37,063 nucleotides of DNA, taken from positions 1 through 37,063 of the forward strand of contig CAKVHA010000011.1 in the NCBI GenBank assembly GCA_934747775.1, given 5' to 3'. The notes beneath the pieces are model-generated. The model made no database searches. It saw only the letters and a program-made list of their open reading frames with translations, and was not told where the DNA came from. Every line of letters begins with the position of its first letter. Within the stretch, counting starts at the first letter, position 1. Made by a program: the position numbers and the translations under genes. The DNA comes from an uncultured Clostridia bacterium. GTDB lineage: Bacteria > Bacillota > Clostridia > Christensenellales > UBA1242. Of the stretch, positions 7,517 through 14,928 are shown one piece after another.

Positions 7517-8002
7517 ATGGCAGAAGTTAAGAAAACAACAACAAAAGCTACCGCAAAGGCTAGCGAAACAAAAACCGCTGCTAAGGCTACCACTACTAAA
7601 GCTGCTGCTAAAAAGGCATCAACTGCTACAACTAAAGCTGCTGCTGCTAAAAAAGCAACAACTGCTACAACTAAAACTGCTACCGCTAAAGCAGCTCCTA
7701 AAAAAGCTACTGCAGTAAAAGCAGAAACTAAAGCTGTAAAAGAAGTTAAACCTGTAGAGGTTGAAAAGGCTGAAGTTAAAAAAGAAGTTAAAAAAGTTGA
7801 AAAGGTAGCTAAAAAACCTAGCAAACAAATTAAAGTAACATTAGTAAAAAGTACTATTGGTTACAACAAAAAACAAGCAAAAGTTGTTAAGGCTCTTGGC
7901 CTTGGCAAACTAAATTCTTCTCATGTTTTACCAGACAACGCGTGTGTTAGAGGTATGATTAACAAAATATCTCACTTGGTAAAAGTGGAAGAATTAAACT
8001 AG
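7517..8002 (+). CDS. rpmD: 50S ribosomal protein L30 with about 100-residue Lys/Ala/Thr N-terminal extension
   Basis: The canonical L30 fold occupies only the last 60 residues, from about KQIKVTLVKSTIGYN to the end, with GLGKLNSSHVLPDNACVRGM. The first 100 residues are a low-complexity array of K, A and T, turning into a K/V/E-rich segment, much like a histone H1 tail. L30 is usually about 60 residues. A good AGGAGG at 7506-7511 sits before the first ATG, and no start codon with a ribosome binding site is evident near the core. The extension therefore looks translated. The opposite strand shows an open frame here that is a composition artefact. Confidence 0.93.
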   Translation: MAEVKKTTTKATAKASETKTAAKATTTKAAAKKASTATTKAAAAKKATTATTKTATAKAAPKKATAVKAETKAVKEVKPVEVEKAEVKKEVKKVEKVAKKPSKQIKVTLVKSTIGYNKKQAKVVKALGLGKLNSSHVLPDNACVRGMINKISHLVKVEELN

Positions 8003-8012
8003 GAGGAACCTT

Positions 8013-8459
8013 ATGAAGTTACATCAAATTTCTCCTGCAATCAATTCTACCAAAGCACCTAAAAGATTAGGTAGAGGCATTGGTTCTGGAACAGGAAAAA
8101 CAAGTGGTAAAGGTACAAAAGGACAAAATTCTCGTAGCGGCGGTGGTGTAAGACCTGGCTTTGAGGGTGGTCAAATGCCTTTAATTAGAAGATTACCTAG
8201 ACGCGGCTTTAATAATAAAATATTTAAGGCAGAATACAGCATTGTTAATGTGGCTGCTCTAAATGTATTTAAGGATAACACTGTTGTTACAGCTGAATTA
8301 CTTAAAGAAAAAAATATTATTAAAAATATCGCCCCTTATGGTTTAAAAGTATTGGGAAATGGAAACTTGGAAAAAGCTTTAACTGTTAAAGCAAACAAAT
8401 TCTCTGAATCTGCAATACAAAAAATCAATAAAGCTGGTGGAAAAGCCGAGGTGTTATAA
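8013..8459 (+). CDS. rplO: 50S ribosomal protein L15
   Basis: L15 is a late assembly protein spanning several 23S domains. The 148-residue protein has the glycine-rich N terminus RLGRGIGSGTGKTSGKGTKG, then SRSGGGVRPGFEGGQMPLIR and a C-terminal globular domain ending in INKAGGKAEVL. An AGGAGG ribosome binding site lies at 8001-8006. The TAA overlaps the secY ATG as TAATG, coupling the translocase to ribosomal protein synthesis. Confidence 0.98.
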   Translation: MKLHQISPAINSTKAPKRLGRGIGSGTGKTSGKGTKGQNSRSGGGVRPGFEGGQMPLIRRLPRRGFNNKIFKAEYSIVNVAALNVFKDNTVVTAELLKEKNIIKNIAPYGLKVLGNGNLEKALTVKANKFSESAIQKINKAGGKAEVL

Positions 8460-9742
8460 TGTTTAAAACTATTGTTAACGCTTTTAAAGTAAAAGAAATT
8501 AGAAATAAAATCTTAATTACTTTTGGGTTGTTATTAATATACCGCTTGGGTTGCTGGTTGCCAGTTCCAGGCATTAATGTTAAAGCATTTAGCGAAAGCA
8601 TAGGTGGACAAGACTTTTTGTCGCTTCTATCTAGCGTAAGCGGTGGCGCTTTGGCAAATGGTGCTATTTTAGCACTAGGTATTTCGCCTTATATTAGTGC
8701 ATCTATTATTATTCAACTTCTTACAATTGCTATCCCTAGTCTAGAAAGACTTTCGAAAATGGGCGAGGAAGGCAAGAAAAAGATTTCTGCTTATACTAAA
8801 ATTTGTGCACTTGTATTAGCAATAGTTCAAGCTGTTGCAATCGTTGTTAGTTATAAATCAGCACTTAACACATTAATCTTCCCAGCGTGGATGGTTGGCG
8901 TTATGGTTGTTTTAATTTTAGTGGCGGGCTCAATGTTTACTTACTGGCTTGGTGATAAAATCACTGCTCTTGGCATTGGCAATGGCTTATCGTTATTAAT
9001 TTTTGTAGGTATTTTGTCTACAGCTGCTTCTAGTATGTATTCGGTTATCGTTAACATCTTTAAAGGCAGCACAGAAAGTATTTGGGAACTTGTATTATTT
9101 ATTGTTGCGCTTGTATTTATCTTTGGTTTCATTGTATTTATTGACCTTGGCGAACGCAGAATTCCAGTTCAATATGCAAAACAAATTAAAGGTAGAAAAA
9201 TGTATGGTGGTCAAAACACAAACATTCCTATTAGAGTGAATGCTACAGGTGTTATGCCAATTATCTTCGCATCATCAATTATTAGTTTTCCACAATTACT
9301 TTGCAGTATTTTCTGGCCAAATAGTAAATTCTATGCTTGGTATTCAAAATGGCTTGGAACAGGCAGCTGGGTTTACATTATTTTGACCGGTTTATTAATT
9401 ACTTTCTTTGCATATTTCTGGACTCAAATTACATTTAATCCAGACGATATTTCAAGAAGTATTCAACAAAATGGCGGCTTTATTTTGGGTATCCGTCCGG
9501 GAAAACCTACCGCCGATTATCTAAAGAAAATTTCAAACAGAATAACTTTATTTGGTGCAATTTTCTTGGCTATAATAGCAATAGTTCCAAGTATGATATT
9601 TAAAGCCCTAAGTTTCACAGGCGGGCTAGTAAGCGTGTTTAGCGCAACTGGTTTGCTAATCGTAGTAAGTGTTGCTGTAGAACTTGACAAAGCTCTAGAT
9701 AGTCAACTAATTATGAGAAACTACAAAGGATTTTTAAAATAA
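8459..9742 (+). CDS. secY: Preprotein translocase channel subunit SecY
   Basis: SecY is the pore of the Sec translocon in the cytoplasmic membrane. The 427-residue protein shows ten hydrophobic segments. It has the N-terminal KEIRNKILITFGLLLIYRLG, the plug region after LPVPGIN, ALGISPYISASIIIQLL, the cytoplasmic loop RRIPVQYAKQIKGRKMYGG, and IRPGKPTADYLKKISNRITL. Length and order are canonical. It overlaps rplO by one base and is followed after 11 bp by adk, the usual Gram-positive arrangement. Confidence 0.98.
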   Translation: MFKTIVNAFKVKEIRNKILITFGLLLIYRLGCWLPVPGINVKAFSESIGGQDFLSLLSSVSGGALANGAILALGISPYISASIIIQLLTIAIPSLERLSKMGEEGKKKISAYTKICALVLAIVQAVAIVVSYKSALNTLIFPAWMVGVMVVLILVAGSMFTYWLGDKITALGIGNGLSLLIFVGILSTAASSMYSVIVNIFKGSTESIWELVLFIVALVFIFGFIVFIDLGERRIPVQYAKQIKGRKMYGGQNTNIPIRVNATGVMPIIFASSIISFPQLLCSIFWPNSKFYAWYSKWLGTGSWVYIILTGLLITFFAYFWTQITFNPDDISRSIQQNGGFILGIRPGKPTADYLKKISNRITLFGAIFLAIIAIVPSMIFKALSFTGGLVSVFSATGLLIVVSVAVELDKALDSQLIMRNYKGFLK

Positions 9743-9753
9743 AAGGTGGAAAT

Positions 9754-10392
9754 ATGAAAATTTGTTTATTAGGTGCACCAGGGTGTGGCAAGGGTACTCA
9801 AGCCAAAATGATCAACGAACATTTTGGCTTAACCCACATAAGCACTGGCGACTTGTTTAGAGAAGCCATTGCAAACAACACTCCAATGGGTCAAGAAGTT
9901 AAAAAATATATGTCAAAATTAGTTCCAGACGAAATAGTTGTTAAACTTTTGCTAGAAAGATTAGCACAGGATGACTGTAAAAATGGATACGTGCTAGACG
10001 GTTTTCCTCGCACAGTAAATCAAGCAGAAATTTTTAGCAAAATGGTAGACTTGGACGCGGTAATTTATTTTGATATTGATTTAAACGAAACACTTAGCAG
10101 AATTAATAATCGTAGAACTTGCCTAAAATGTGGCGAGATTCATACAATTGATTCGGTTAAGGACAACAAATGTGGTAAATGCGGCGGTGAAGTAGGGGTT
10201 AGAGCCGAGGACTTAAAAGCCCAAGAGCGTATTGATACTTATGTAAAACATACTCATCCGCTTGTAGAATACTACAAAAACAAAAATTTACTTAAAACAA
10301 TAGACTCAAACAAATATAAAAATCTTGATTATGAAAATGGTCGAAAGGCTGTTTTTAGTGAAGTAAAAGAGATTTTAGAAGGCTTAAAATGA
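9754..10392 (+). CDS. adk: Adenylate kinase, zinc-lid type
   Basis: Catalyses ATP + AMP = 2 ADP in the cytosol. The P-loop GAPGCGKGTQ is at residues 7-16, the AMP-binding STGDLFR at about 30-36, and the DGFPRT motif near residue 86. The LID domain contains CLKCG and CGKCG, a four-cysteine zinc site typical of Gram-positive enzymes. The 212-residue length fits the long form. The ribosome binding site is AAGGTGG at 9743-9749. Its TGA overlaps the map ATG (ATGA). Confidence 0.98.
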   Translation: MKICLLGAPGCGKGTQAKMINEHFGLTHISTGDLFREAIANNTPMGQEVKKYMSKLVPDEIVVKLLLERLAQDDCKNGYVLDGFPRTVNQAEIFSKMVDLDAVIYFDIDLNETLSRINNRRTCLKCGEIHTIDSVKDNKCGKCGGEVGVRAEDLKAQERIDTYVKHTHPLVEYYKNKNLLKTIDSNKYKNLDYENGRKAVFSEVKEILEGLK

Positions 10393-11135
10393 TAAATTAT
10401 AAGTCTGAAGAAGATTTAAAAATAATGAGAATTGCTTGTAAAATTACAGGTGATACTCTAAAACTTCTAGAGAAAAGTGTAAAACCTGGAATTAGCACCT
10501 TAGAACTTGATAAAATCGCTTATGACTATATTAAAAGTCAAGGTGCTAAGCCATCTTTTAAAAACTACGAGGGTTTTCCCGCAACAATTTGCGCATCTAT
10601 TAATGATGAGATTGTACACGGAATTCCATCTAAAGACCGCATTTTAAAAGAAGGCGACATAATTAGTCTAGATGTTGGTGCTTGTTATAAAGGCTTTCAC
10701 GGAGATGCCGCAAGGACATTTCCTGTTGGGAAAATAACACCAGCAAACAAACGCCTTATCAAAGTAACCGAACAAAGTTTCTTTGAAGGTATTAAAGACA
10801 TTAAAGCAGGCTGTCACATAGGTGATATCTCAAGCAAAATTCAAAACTATGTAGAAAAAAAAGGTTATTCAATTGTGCGTGAACTTGTTGGTCACGGTGT
10901 AGGTCGTCACCTTCACGAAGACCCAGATGTTCCAAATTATGGACGCTTTGGTGCTGGTTTAAAGCTTAATGCCAACGCAACCATCGCAATAGAGCCTATG
11001 GTTAATATGGGCGAGCGTAACATAACTTTTTCTAGCAATGGTTGGACTTGCTGCACATTAGATGGGCTTCCTGCTGCTCACTATGAAAATACAATTTTAA
11101 TAACCGAAAACGGTGTTGAAATTTTAACACTATAG
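10389..11135 (+). CDS. map: Type I methionine aminopeptidase
   Basis: Removes the initiator methionine from nascent proteins co-translationally. The 248-residue protein has the five metal ligands in order: Asp in SLDVGA, Asp in HGDAART, His in GHGVGRHLHE, Glu in IAIEPM and Glu in AHYENT. It lacks any N-terminal zinc-finger extension. It overlaps adk by four bases and is followed after 7 bp by a KOW gene, an order common in Clostridia. Confidence 0.98.
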   Translation: MINYKSEEDLKIMRIACKITGDTLKLLEKSVKPGISTLELDKIAYDYIKSQGAKPSFKNYEGFPATICASINDEIVHGIPSKDRILKEGDIISLDVGACYKGFHGDAARTFPVGKITPANKRLIKVTEQSFFEGIKDIKAGCHIGDISSKIQNYVEKKGYSIVRELVGHGVGRHLHEDPDVPNYGRFGAGLKLNANATIAIEPMVNMGERNITFSSNGWTCCTLDGLPAAHYENTILITENGVEILTL

Positions 11136-11142
11136 GAGCAAT

Positions 11143-11418
11143 ATGAAATTTAGAATTGGTGACATAGTTTTGGTTACTAGCGGAAGAGAAAAAGGAGAGT
11201 ATTTTGTAATTAAAAGTCTTTCCGAAAAATCTGCACAGCTAGTTAACGGCAAAACAAGAACACTACTAAACCCCAAAACCAAAAATCTTAAACATATTAA
11301 GTTTTGTAAAATTTCAAATTTAGACTTTAAATTTGTAAATAATTGTGATATAATATATACAATTAAAATGTTTAAGTGTGGTTTAAATAATAAAGTGGAG
11401 GATATAATTCGTGGCTAA
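11143..11418 (+). CDS. KOW-domain RNA-binding protein between map and infA
   Basis: A 91-residue basic protein. The N-terminal FRIGDIVLVTSGREKGEYFV is a KOW/SH3-like RNA-binding motif as in the L14e/L24 group. About residues 35-55 are basic (KTRTLLNPKTKNLKHIKF), and the last 35 residues are not recognisable. Small KOW proteins occupy this position in many Clostridia, but their function is not established. The gene ends 8 bases inside infA. A TATAAT at 11349-11354 inside it could be an internal promoter for infA, but no convincing -35 accompanies it. Confidence 0.85.
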   Translation: MKFRIGDIVLVTSGREKGEYFVIKSLSEKSAQLVNGKTRTLLNPKTKNLKHIKFCKISNLDFKFVNNCDIIYTIKMFKCGLNNKVEDIIRG

Positions 11419-11632
11419 ACAAGATGTCATTGAAACAGAAGGCGTCGTAGTTGAAGTGTTACGAAACGCTATGTTTAGAGTAAAACTTACAAATGGTTTT
11501 ATTATTACAGCATATCTTTCGGGAAAACTTCACTTAAACAACATTAGAATTTTGGCTGGTGACCAAGTAAAAATAGAAATGTCATTATACGATTTAACAA
11601 AAGGTCGCATTATATGGCGAATGAAAAAATAA
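11411..11632 (+). CDS. infA: Translation initiation factor IF-1
   Basis: IF-1 binds the 30S A site during initiation. The 73-residue OB-fold protein contains IETEGVVVEVLRNAMFRVKL, SGKLHLNNIRILAGD and EMSLYDLTKGRI. The start is a GTG at 11411 preceded by GTGGAGG at 11395-11401; it overlaps the upstream KOW gene, suggesting coupled translation. Length is normal. Confidence 0.97.
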   Translation: MAKQDVIETEGVVVEVLRNAMFRVKLTNGFIITAYLSGKLHLNNIRILAGDQVKIEMSLYDLTKGRIIWRMKK

Positions 11633-11644
11633 GGAGTTAATATT

Positions 11645-11761
11645 ATGAAAGTTAGACCATCTGTTAAAAAAATGTGTGATAGTTGTAAAGTAATTAAACG
11701 TGACGGTAAAGTTATGGTTATTTGCCCTAAAAACCCTAAGCACAAACAAAGACAAGGCTAA
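11645..11761 (+). CDS. rpmJ: 50S ribosomal protein L36, zinc form
   Basis: A 38-residue protein starting MKVRPSVKKMCDSCK and ending KNPKHKQRQG. Cys11, Cys14, Cys27 and His32 form the zinc knuckle of the C+ type. It stabilises the L11/L6 region of 23S rRNA late in assembly. AAGGAG lies at 11631-11636 at the infA stop. Order infA-rpmJ-rpsM is universal in Gram-positives, but here an unusual 113-bp gap separates rpmJ from rpsM. Confidence 0.98.
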   Translation: MKVRPSVKKMCDSCKVIKRDGKVMVICPKNPKHKQRQG

Positions 11762-11794
11762 TATTTAATTAGTCTTAATAACTTTAAAAAAAAT

Positions 11795-11836
11795 CGCATA
11801 GTAAGGCGGCTGTATGAATTTCATATCTTACTTGCG
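11795..11836 (+). promoter_or_regulatory. Structured RNA leader hairpin upstream of rpsM
   Basis: In the 113-bp gap between rpmJ and rpsM, bases 11795-11798 (CGCA) pair with 11833-11836 (TGCG), 11800-11805 (AGTAAG) with 11827-11832 (CTTACT), and 11813-11817 (TATGA) with 11821-11825 (TCATA). This leaves a 7-base internal loop (GCGGCTG) opposite a single T. No T-run follows, so it is not a simple terminator. The rpsM Shine-Dalgarno GGAGGA is 28 bases downstream. It could be an autoregulatory site for an alpha-operon protein; that role is inferred. Confidence 0.65.
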
Positions 11837-11874
11837 TTTAAAATATATTTTAATTTATTTTATGGAGGAATAAA

Positions 11875-12258
11875 ATGGCTCGTATTGCTGGTATTGATTT
11901 ACCAAGAGAAAAAAGAGTTGAAATAGGTTTAACCTATATTTACGGTATTGGTAAACAAACATCAAACCAAATTTTAAAAGCAACAAAAGTTAACCCTGAC
12001 ACTCGTGTTAAGGACTTAACAGAAGACGAAATCGCTGCAATTAGAACATATATTGAAAAACATTGCGTAGTTGAAGGCGATTTACAAAGAGAAGTTAGTC
12101 TTAATATTAAAAGACTTCAAGAAATTGGTTGCTACCGCGGAATAAGACATAGAAAAAATTTGCCTGTTCGTGGTCAAAACACTAAACAAAATGCAAGAAC
12201 TAGAAAAGGCCCTAAGAAAACAGTTTCTAAGAGCAAAAAGGATAAAAATAAAGCGTAA
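11875..12258 (+). CDS. rpsM: 30S ribosomal protein S13
   Basis: S13 is in the 30S head, contacts S19 and the P-site tRNA. The 127-residue protein starts MARIAGIDLPREKRVEIGLT and has the helix-hairpin region YGIGKQTSNQIL and the tRNA-contacting basic tail CYRGIRHRKNLPVRGQNTK. The C terminus is a lysine-rich run (KKTVSKSKKDKNKA) slightly longer than average. GGAGGA at 11864-11869 is a strong ribosome binding site. First gene of the alpha block and preceded by a structured leader. Confidence 0.98.
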   Translation: MARIAGIDLPREKRVEIGLTYIYGIGKQTSNQILKATKVNPDTRVKDLTEDEIAAIRTYIEKHCVVEGDLQREVSLNIKRLQEIGCYRGIRHRKNLPVRGQNTKQNARTRKGPKKTVSKSKKDKNKA

Positions 12259-12280
12259 AGCGTAGTAAGGAGTTATAAAA

Positions 12281-12679
12281 ATGGCTGGTGCAAAAAAAGC
12301 AAAAACAACTAAAAAGAAAAAAGTCACCAAAAATTTAGATAAGGGTAGAGTATATATCCAATCATCTTTCAACAATACTATTGTTACTGTTACTGATGAC
12401 GCAGGTAATGCTGTATCTCAATCTAGTGCTGGTGCATTAGGTTTAAGTGGTTCTAGAAAAAGTACACCATTTGCAGCACAACAAGCAAGCGAAACCGCGT
12501 GCAAAAAGGCTAGAGAACAAGGCATTAAAAGTGTTGAAGTTTTCGTAAAAGGCCCAGGTAATGGCCGCGAAACTGCTATCCGTGCTATTCAAACAGCAGG
12601 TATTGACATCACTTGTATTAAAGATGTTTCACCAATACCTCACAATGGCTGTCGTCCACCAAAACGCAGAAGAATATAA
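12281..12679 (+). CDS. rpsK: 30S ribosomal protein S11
   Basis: S11 forms part of the platform and the mRNA exit region. The 132-residue protein has a lysine-rich N terminus, then GRVYIQSSFNNTIVTVTDDA, GLSGSRKSTPFAAQQAS and the terminal PIPHNGCRPPKRRRI. All are family hallmarks. AAGGAG lies at 12267-12272. A 22-bp gap follows rpsM. Confidence 0.98.
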   Translation: MAGAKKAKTTKKKKVTKNLDKGRVYIQSSFNNTIVTVTDDAGNAVSQSSAGALGLSGSRKSTPFAAQQASETACKKAREQGIKSVEVFVKGPGNGRETAIRAIQTAGIDITCIKDVSPIPHNGCRPPKRRRI

Positions 12680-12698
12680 TAAGGAGAATAATTAAACT

Positions 12699-13319
12699 AT
12701 GGCAAAATATACAGGTGCTGATTGCAAACTTTGTCGTCGTGAAGGATGCAAATTGTTTTTAAAAGGTGAAAGATGCCTTTCAAGCAAATGTGCATTAGAA
12801 AAAAGACACACTGTTCCAGGCGTTCACGGAGCAGCTAGAAAGAAACAAACTGAATATAGTTTGCAATTGCGTGAAAAACAAAAAGTTAAAAGAGCATATG
12901 GCTTGCTTGAAAAACAATTCAAAAAATACTATGATACTGCCAATAATATGAAAGGTATCGTTGGTGAAAATATGTTGTCACTTCTAGAACGTAGACTAGA
13001 CAATGTTGTTTATCGTATGGGAATTGGTTCTTCTCGTGCTAAATGCCGTCAAATAGTAAACCACGGCCACATTATGGTTAATGGTGTTAATGTAAATATC
13101 CCTTCTTATCAAGTAAAAGTTGGCGATGTTATTACTATTAAAGAAAGCAAGCAAGATAAAGAAATGTTTAAACAACTTAAAGATGTTAAAATCGTTACAC
13201 CAAAATGGTTAGAGTTTGACCCTAGCAAGCTTACTGGAAAAGTTAATGCACTTCCACAAAGAGATGACATTGACCTAAGCATCCAAGAACACTTGATTAT
13301 AGAGTTGTACTCAAAATAA
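12699..13319 (+). CDS. rpsD: 30S ribosomal protein S4, zinc-binding form
   Basis: S4 nucleates 30S assembly by binding the 5' domain of 16S rRNA and autoregulates its own mRNA in several bacteria. The N-terminal CKLCRREGCKLFLKGERC has the multi-cysteine zinc site of the C+ form. The S4 RNA-binding domain RLDNVVYRMGIGSSRAKCRQ follows, and the protein ends HLIIELYSK. At 206 residues it is normal. It sits in the alpha operon rather than standing alone as in Bacillus subtilis. Confidence 0.98.
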   Translation: MAKYTGADCKLCRREGCKLFLKGERCLSSKCALEKRHTVPGVHGAARKKQTEYSLQLREKQKVKRAYGLLEKQFKKYYDTANNMKGIVGENMLSLLERRLDNVVYRMGIGSSRAKCRQIVNHGHIMVNGVNVNIPSYQVKVGDVITIKESKQDKEMFKQLKDVKIVTPKWLEFDPSKLTGKVNALPQRDDIDLSIQEHLIIELYSK

Positions 13320-13323
13320 TAAT

Positions 13324-13370
13324 AATTAGTGCAGTACTAATTTTATGTGAAAACCTATGTTTTCATAAAA
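13324..13370 (+). promoter_or_regulatory. Two tandem RNA hairpins between rpsD and rpoA
   Basis: The first hairpin pairs AATTAGT (13324-13330) with ACTAATT (13336-13342) around a 5-base loop. The second pairs TTTTAT plus GAAAAC (13341-13346, 13349-13354) with GTTTTC plus ATAAAA (13359-13370) around CTAT, with a two-base bulge. They overlap by two bases, so only one may be fully extended at a time. The rpoA Shine-Dalgarno follows at 13384-13390. Neither hairpin is followed by a T-run, so mRNA processing or translational control fits better than termination. Confidence 0.6.
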
Positions 13371-13398
13371 ATATCATTATAAAGTGAGGAATTTTCGT

Positions 13399-14352
13399 AT
13401 GATAGAAATCGAAAAGCCAAAGATTACTTGTGAAGAAACTGACAATGGATGTTTCGCTAGATTTATTGTGGAACCTCTTGACAGAGGTTTTGGAATTACA
13501 CTTGGCAACTGCCTAAGAAGAGTTCTTCTTTCTGCGTTACCAGGTGCTGCCCCTGTTGGAATTAAAATCAACGGCGTTCAACACGAGTTTTCAACCATTA
13601 AAGGTGTTATTGAAGATGTTGTTGATATCGTGCTAAACATTAAATGCTTGGCAGTTAAATCTTACGACACTAGCAAAGACTTTAATACTGTTTTGCGTAT
13701 TAATAAATACGGCGCAGGCGAAGTTACCGCTAAAGATTTCGAACCTAATGACCAAGTAGAAATCTTAAACCCAGATCTTCATATCGCAACCCTAGACGAC
13801 GGTGCTAAATTCGAACTTGAAGTTTTCATCGGTCGCGGTAGAGGTTATGTTCCTAGCGAACAAAACAAGAAAGAAGACGCTCCAATTGGCTATATTGCTG
13901 TTGACAGCATCTTTACTCCTGTTAAAAAGGTTAACTACTACGTTCAAAACACACGTGTTGGTCAAAACATTGACTACGACAAACTTACTATTGAAGTAGA
14001 AACAAACGGAACAATGAGTGCAAGAGAAGTTATTAGTCTTTCTAGCAAACTTGTTCAAGACCACATCGGTTTGTTTGTAGAACTTGTAGAAAATATGTCT
14101 AATATGGATACTTTGGTTAGCCGCGAAGAAGATAAGCAAACTAAAGTATTAGAAATGACTATTGAAGATATGGACTTGTCTGTAAGAAGTTACAATTGCT
14201 TAAAGAGAGCAGGTATTAGCACAGTTGAAGACTTAACTAAAAAATCAGAAAGTGATTTAGCAAAAGTTAAGAACTTAGGTAAGAGGTCACTAGACGAAGT
14301 TGCTCAAAAACTTCAAAGCTACGGACTATCACTAAGAAATGATGAAGAATAA
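13399..14352 (+). CDS. rpoA: RNA polymerase alpha subunit
   Basis: Alpha dimerises to start RNA polymerase assembly; its C-terminal domain binds UP elements and activators. I chose the ATG at 13399 (MIEIEKPKITC), which is the family start. A GTG at 13384 is in frame, but it is part of the Shine-Dalgarno GTGAGGA. The 317-residue protein has the N-terminal dimerisation domain (VEPLDRGFGITLGNCLRRVL) and the C-terminal helix-hairpin-helix domain (YNCLKRAGISTVEDLTKKSE). It is complete. Confidence 0.97.
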   Translation: MIEIEKPKITCEETDNGCFARFIVEPLDRGFGITLGNCLRRVLLSALPGAAPVGIKINGVQHEFSTIKGVIEDVVDIVLNIKCLAVKSYDTSKDFNTVLRINKYGAGEVTAKDFEPNDQVEILNPDLHIATLDDGAKFELEVFIGRGRGYVPSEQNKKEDAPIGYIAVDSIFTPVKKVNYYVQNTRVGQNIDYDKLTIEVETNGTMSAREVISLSSKLVQDHIGLFVELVENMSNMDTLVSREEDKQTKVLEMTIEDMDLSVRSYNCLKRAGISTVEDLTKKSESDLAKVKNLGKRSLDEVAQKLQSYGLSLRNDEE

Positions 14353-14363
14353 GGAGATTTACG

Positions 14364-14870
14364 ATGAGAAAATTAAATAGACCTACAGATGAAAGAATGG
14401 CATTAATTAAAAATCAAGCAACAAATCTTCTTTGGTACGGAAAAATTGAAACAACTTTAGAAAAAGCAAAAGAAGTTCAATCTTATGCTGAAAAAATTAT
14501 CACTTTGGCTATCAACACTTACACTGACACAGTTAAGGTTGCTAAAGAGTCAGTAGACGATAAGGGCGCAAAAGTAAAACGCGAAGTTGTTAATGACGGT
14601 CCTAAGAAACTTGATGCAAGACGCACAATTATGTCTAAACTTTACAATATTCAAGAAGTTAGAGCACCTAAAGAGAGCAAAGCTGATTTCGTTAAGAGAA
14701 CAGAAGATATTAAATATCCTTTAATTGAAAAAATATTTAATGTTTATGCTCCTATGTACGCTAAAAGAGCAGAAACTCTTGGAGTAAAAGGTGGCTACAC
14801 TCGCATTGTTAAACTTGGCACACGTAATGGCGATTGTGCTGAAATGGCAATTTGTGAATTAGTTAAATAA
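14364..14870 (+). CDS. rplQ: 50S ribosomal protein L17 with long internal insertion
   Basis: L17 sits near the tunnel exit. The N-terminal half MRKLNRPTDERMALIKNQAT with KIETTLEKAKEVQSYAEKII and the C-terminal GGYTRIVKLGTRNGDCAEMA are clearly L17. At 168 residues the protein exceeds the common 112-127. The surplus lies between about residues 54 and 115 and is rich in K, V and D (TVKVAKESVDDKGAKVKRE). No frameshift is needed to read through it. It is the last gene of the superoperon. Confidence 0.95.
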   Translation: MRKLNRPTDERMALIKNQATNLLWYGKIETTLEKAKEVQSYAEKIITLAINTYTDTVKVAKESVDDKGAKVKREVVNDGPKKLDARRTIMSKLYNIQEVRAPKESKADFVKRTEDIKYPLIEKIFNVYAPMYAKRAETLGVKGGYTRIVKLGTRNGDCAEMAICELVK

Positions 14871-14874
14871 TTAT

Positions 14875-14903
14875 AAAAAAGCACAATTTAATGTGCTTTT
14901 TTT
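14875..14903 (+). terminator. Rho-independent terminator of the ribosomal superoperon
   Basis: AAAAAAGCACA pairs with TGTGCTTTTTT around a 6-base loop, followed by more T. It lies 5 bp after the rplQ stop. The A-run on the left arm means it could also work for the converging minus-strand DUF4363 gene. Confidence 0.92.
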
Positions 14904-14928
14904 GTTTTTTGCATATTACTATGCAAAC

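Noticed and set aside
7540..7720. Short repeating units in rpmD that could look like a repeat array or CRISPR.
   Set aside because: They are irregular, in frame, and encode a low-complexity peptide; there are no unique spacers of constant length.
7474..7824. Open frame of 116 codons on the minus strand, rich in Ala and Val, opposite rpmD.
   Set aside because: It is the complement of the low-complexity K/A/T codons of the L30 extension; no ribosome binding site or family motif.
11321..11354. Internal promoter for infA inside the KOW gene.
   Set aside because: TATAAT is present, but no acceptable -35 lies 16-18 bp upstream and infA is well explained by operon read-through.
13384..13398. GTG at 13384 as the rpoA start.
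   Set aside because: It lies within the Shine-Dalgarno, and the family protein starts at the ATG at 13399 (MIEIEKPK).
14364..14870. L17 insertion as a mobile intein or self-splicing element.
   Set aside because: Far too short for an intein and has no splice-site residues; simple in-frame insertion fits.
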